DNA of 64,000 nucleotides, taken from positions 62,001 through 126,000 of the forward strand of contig CAVRYJ010000045.1 in NCBI GenBank assembly GCA_963725425.1, read 5' to 3'. The notes under the pieces are model-generated. The model was not told where the DNA came from. It did no database searches and was given only the letters and a program-made list of their open reading frames with translations. Below are positions 62,379-64,000 of the stretch, one piece after another; the first letter of the stretch is position 1, and every line of letters starts with the position of its first letter. The DNA is from Clostridium_I sp963725425. GTDB lineage: Bacteria > Bacillota > Clostridia > Clostridiales > Clostridiaceae. A program made the position numbers and the translations under genes.

Positions 62379-64000
62379 TTATAGAAATTTTAAAACTAGA
62401 ACCAGTGCAAGTATTAACGATATAAAGATATATGTAAGATATAATTGAATTTTCCCATAGTGAATTGCTAATATTTTGGTTGTTAAAAAGTTAACTATTT
62501 TTAAAATGGGTTTATATAAATGGTCTTCTACTATGTCACTAGTCTTTTCACTTATGTAAATAGTTTCTTTATAATTTACCTTTTTGCTGTAATTTGCTAT
62601 GGATCCAAAAACCTTAGCGGCGGGCTGAGAAAATCCGCTCCCAGAGTACTGAATATAGGGTTTGTCACTATCATATCCACATGCCCAGGTATCATTGATT
62701 TCTTGCTTTTTATTCAGTGAATTTATTTTATTGAAGATATATAAAATAAAAGTAACACAAATTAATATTATGGTGAATACGATTATCTCAGTTTCATTTT
62801 TAAAACTAGGACTTTTTTCACTTACTTTTAGTAAATTATTAGTATAATAAGATAAATTACTTATTATAAATGGTGAAAATACTCCAGTAATGATAGCTAG
62901 CATAGCTAAGATGCCCTGCCCAATGTTCATAGATAGTGGAATGTGTTTTATTTGTTCTGCTTTTTCAGTTCTTGGTTTTCCAAGAAAGGTGATTCCAAAG
63001 GATTTTACAGTAGCATAAAAAGCTGCTCCACTAGTTAATGCTACAAGAATGCCGCAACTAAAGATCAATATTATAATCCAAATATTAGGTACCACAGTAA
63101 TTGCTTCAATGAAACTTCTAAGTATAAGAATTTCACTGGCAAATCCATTAAAGGGTGGAATTGCTGAAATAGCACATGTTCCAATAAAGGTACATATGGC
63201 AGTAAACATCATCTTTTTATGAAGGCCGCCAAGTTCGTTCATATTTTTAGTTCCAGTTGAATATAAAACACTGCCTGCATTTAGAAACAAAAGACTTTTG
63301 AAAATCGCATGATTCAAACAGTGCAAAAGGGCTGCAGTTAAAGCTAAGGCGGCTAATACTTTTAAATTGTAATTTAGTAATATCATTGATAACCCAAGTG
63401 CTGCAAAAATAAGTCCGATATTTTCTGCACTAGAATATGCCAATAATTTTTTTATATCGTTTTGTAATAAAGCATTTAGAATTGAAAAAATTGCGGTAAC
63501 AGTTCCAATTACAAGCACAATAACTCCACAATTTAACGGTGTATTTATTAAAAAACCAAAGGTTACTCTTATAAAGCCATATAAAGCAACTTTTAGCATT
63601 ACTCCTGACATCAAGGCTGAAACATTAGAAGGTGCGGATGGATGAGCCTTTGGTAGCCAGGCATGAAGTGGGACGATACCCATCTTTGCACCAAAGCCAA
63701 ATATAGCAAGGGAAAATATAATGTATTTTTGCTCTGGTGAAAAATTTACTGAAAACTTAACAATCTGATTAAAATCAAAGCTACCAGTATATTTATACAA
63801 GAAAGCAAACATTACCATTAAAAACAGTCCGCTTATATGAGTCATAATAAAATAAAAGATTCCTGATTTTAAATTTTCTTTACGCATGTATTCATAAATC
63901 ACTAGGAAAAATGATGAGATGGACATAATCTCCCAAAATACAAGAAAAACCATTCCGTTATTAGCGAGTACAACTCCCATCATTGAAGCTACAAATAAAA
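62379..64000 (-). CDS. HyfB/NuoL-like ion-translocating subunit (partial at right edge)
   Basis: At least 539 residues are in the window and the frame stays open to base 64000, so the start lies beyond; the ATG at 63983 is internal (LFVASMMGVVLANN). Core motifs are FWEIMSISSFFLVIYE with the key Glu, GAKMGIVPLHAWLPKAHPSAPSNVSALMSGVMLK, and LLHCLNHAIFKSLLFLNAG. The long C-terminal part with GSGFSQPAAKVFGSIANYSKK is typical of HyfB. It belongs to the proton or sodium antiporter-like subunits and heads the visible part of the operon. Confidence 0.92.
   Translation of the reverse strand, partial: LFVASMMGVVLANNGMVFLVFWEIMSISSFFLVIYEYMRKENLKSGIFYFIMTHISGLFLMVMFAFLYKYTGSFDFNQIVKFSVNFSPEQKYIIFSLAIFGFGAKMGIVPLHAWLPKAHPSAPSNVSALMSGVMLKVALYGFIRVTFGFLINTPLNCGVIVLVIGTVTAIFSILNALLQNDIKKLLAYSSAENIGLIFAALGLSMILLNYNLKVLAALALTAALLHCLNHAIFKSLLFLNAGSVLYSTGTKNMNELGGLHKKMMFTAICTFIGTCAISAIPPFNGFASEILILRSFIEAITVVPNIWIIILIFSCGILVALTSGAAFYATVKSFGITFLGKPRTEKAEQIKHIPLSMNIGQGILAMLAIITGVFSPFIISNLSYYTNNLLKVSEKSPSFKNETEIIVFTIILICVTFILYIFNKINSLNKKQEINDTWACGYDSDKPYIQYSGSGFSQPAAKVFGSIANYSKKVNYKETIYISEKTSDIVEDHLYKPILKIVNFLTTKILAIHYGKIQLYLTYIFISLILALVLVLKFL

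Overview
The window looks like a chromosomal segment of a Clostridium (sensu stricto) species. The base composition is AT-rich, RBSs are strong AGGAGG-type, and the gene content fits: ptb-buk butyrate genes, a PTS enzyme I with a sigma-54 promoter, cdaA-cdaR-glmM, a glmS ribozyme, SleB-type spore/cell-wall hydrolase, and a collagen-like exosporium-type protein behind a sigma-K-like promoter. The species cannot be fixed from the sequence alone.

Layout. 1-7.2 kb: the tail of a fructose-type PTS permease, an HPr-PAS-PAS-AAA+ sigma-54 activator facing ptsI across a region with paired palindromes and a textbook -24/-12 promoter, a TPR membrane protein, thioredoxin, and a flavoprotein thioredoxin reductase that lacks NADPH motifs. 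7.2-17.3 kb: SleB hydrolase behind a c-di-AMP (ydaO) riboswitch, a decaying RpiR/epimerase locus, BON protein, c-di-AMP cyclase cdaA-cdaR, an FAD dehydrogenase, and ptb-buk. 17.4-25.1 kb: a hydrolase remnant, a yhbD/bactofilin operon with two MFS exporters (the second split by an IS256-family element with an 8-bp target duplication), and glmM. 25.3-31.3 kb: an LCP-membrane protein-sortase-surface protein cluster and glmS with a ribozyme that carries a very large repeat-filled P1 insertion. 31.4-33.3 kb: gene-free repeat field. 33.3-46 kb: accessory zone with PadR, VOC, YjdF plus leader, MarR with two operators, a DDE insertion sequence, DUF4386, many gene fragments, and a gatCAB locus in which gatC is fused in frame to the C-terminal half of gatA, divergent from a TetR gene over a large palindrome. 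46-57 kb: MYG1 protein, glycosyltransferase, collagen-like protein, a PF06541/HD/TetR cluster, a secreted S53 peptidase, and an ABC exporter. 57.1-64 kb: a complex-I/hydrogenase-4-like membrane operon on the minus strand whose large subunit lacks the NiFe cysteines (Ehr-type), running off the right edge.

Cross-cutting themes. (1) Four intergenic regions between converging genes (161-328, 25051-25257, 56874-57105 and, less regularly, 48083-48242) carry a composite element: tandem heptamers on the flanks, a palindrome, and a hairpin terminator inside. Three share the block GGAAATTTTGCC plus GGCAAAAT. (2) Three otherwise good genes (yhbD, the PF06541 gene, hyfG) are broken by exactly one missing base in a run that should hold seven A or T, which points to either sequencing error or slippage. 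(3) c-di-AMP synthesis (cdaA/cdaR), a c-di-AMP riboswitch, and amino-sugar/cell wall genes (glmM, glmS, SleB, LCP) sit within 24 kb.
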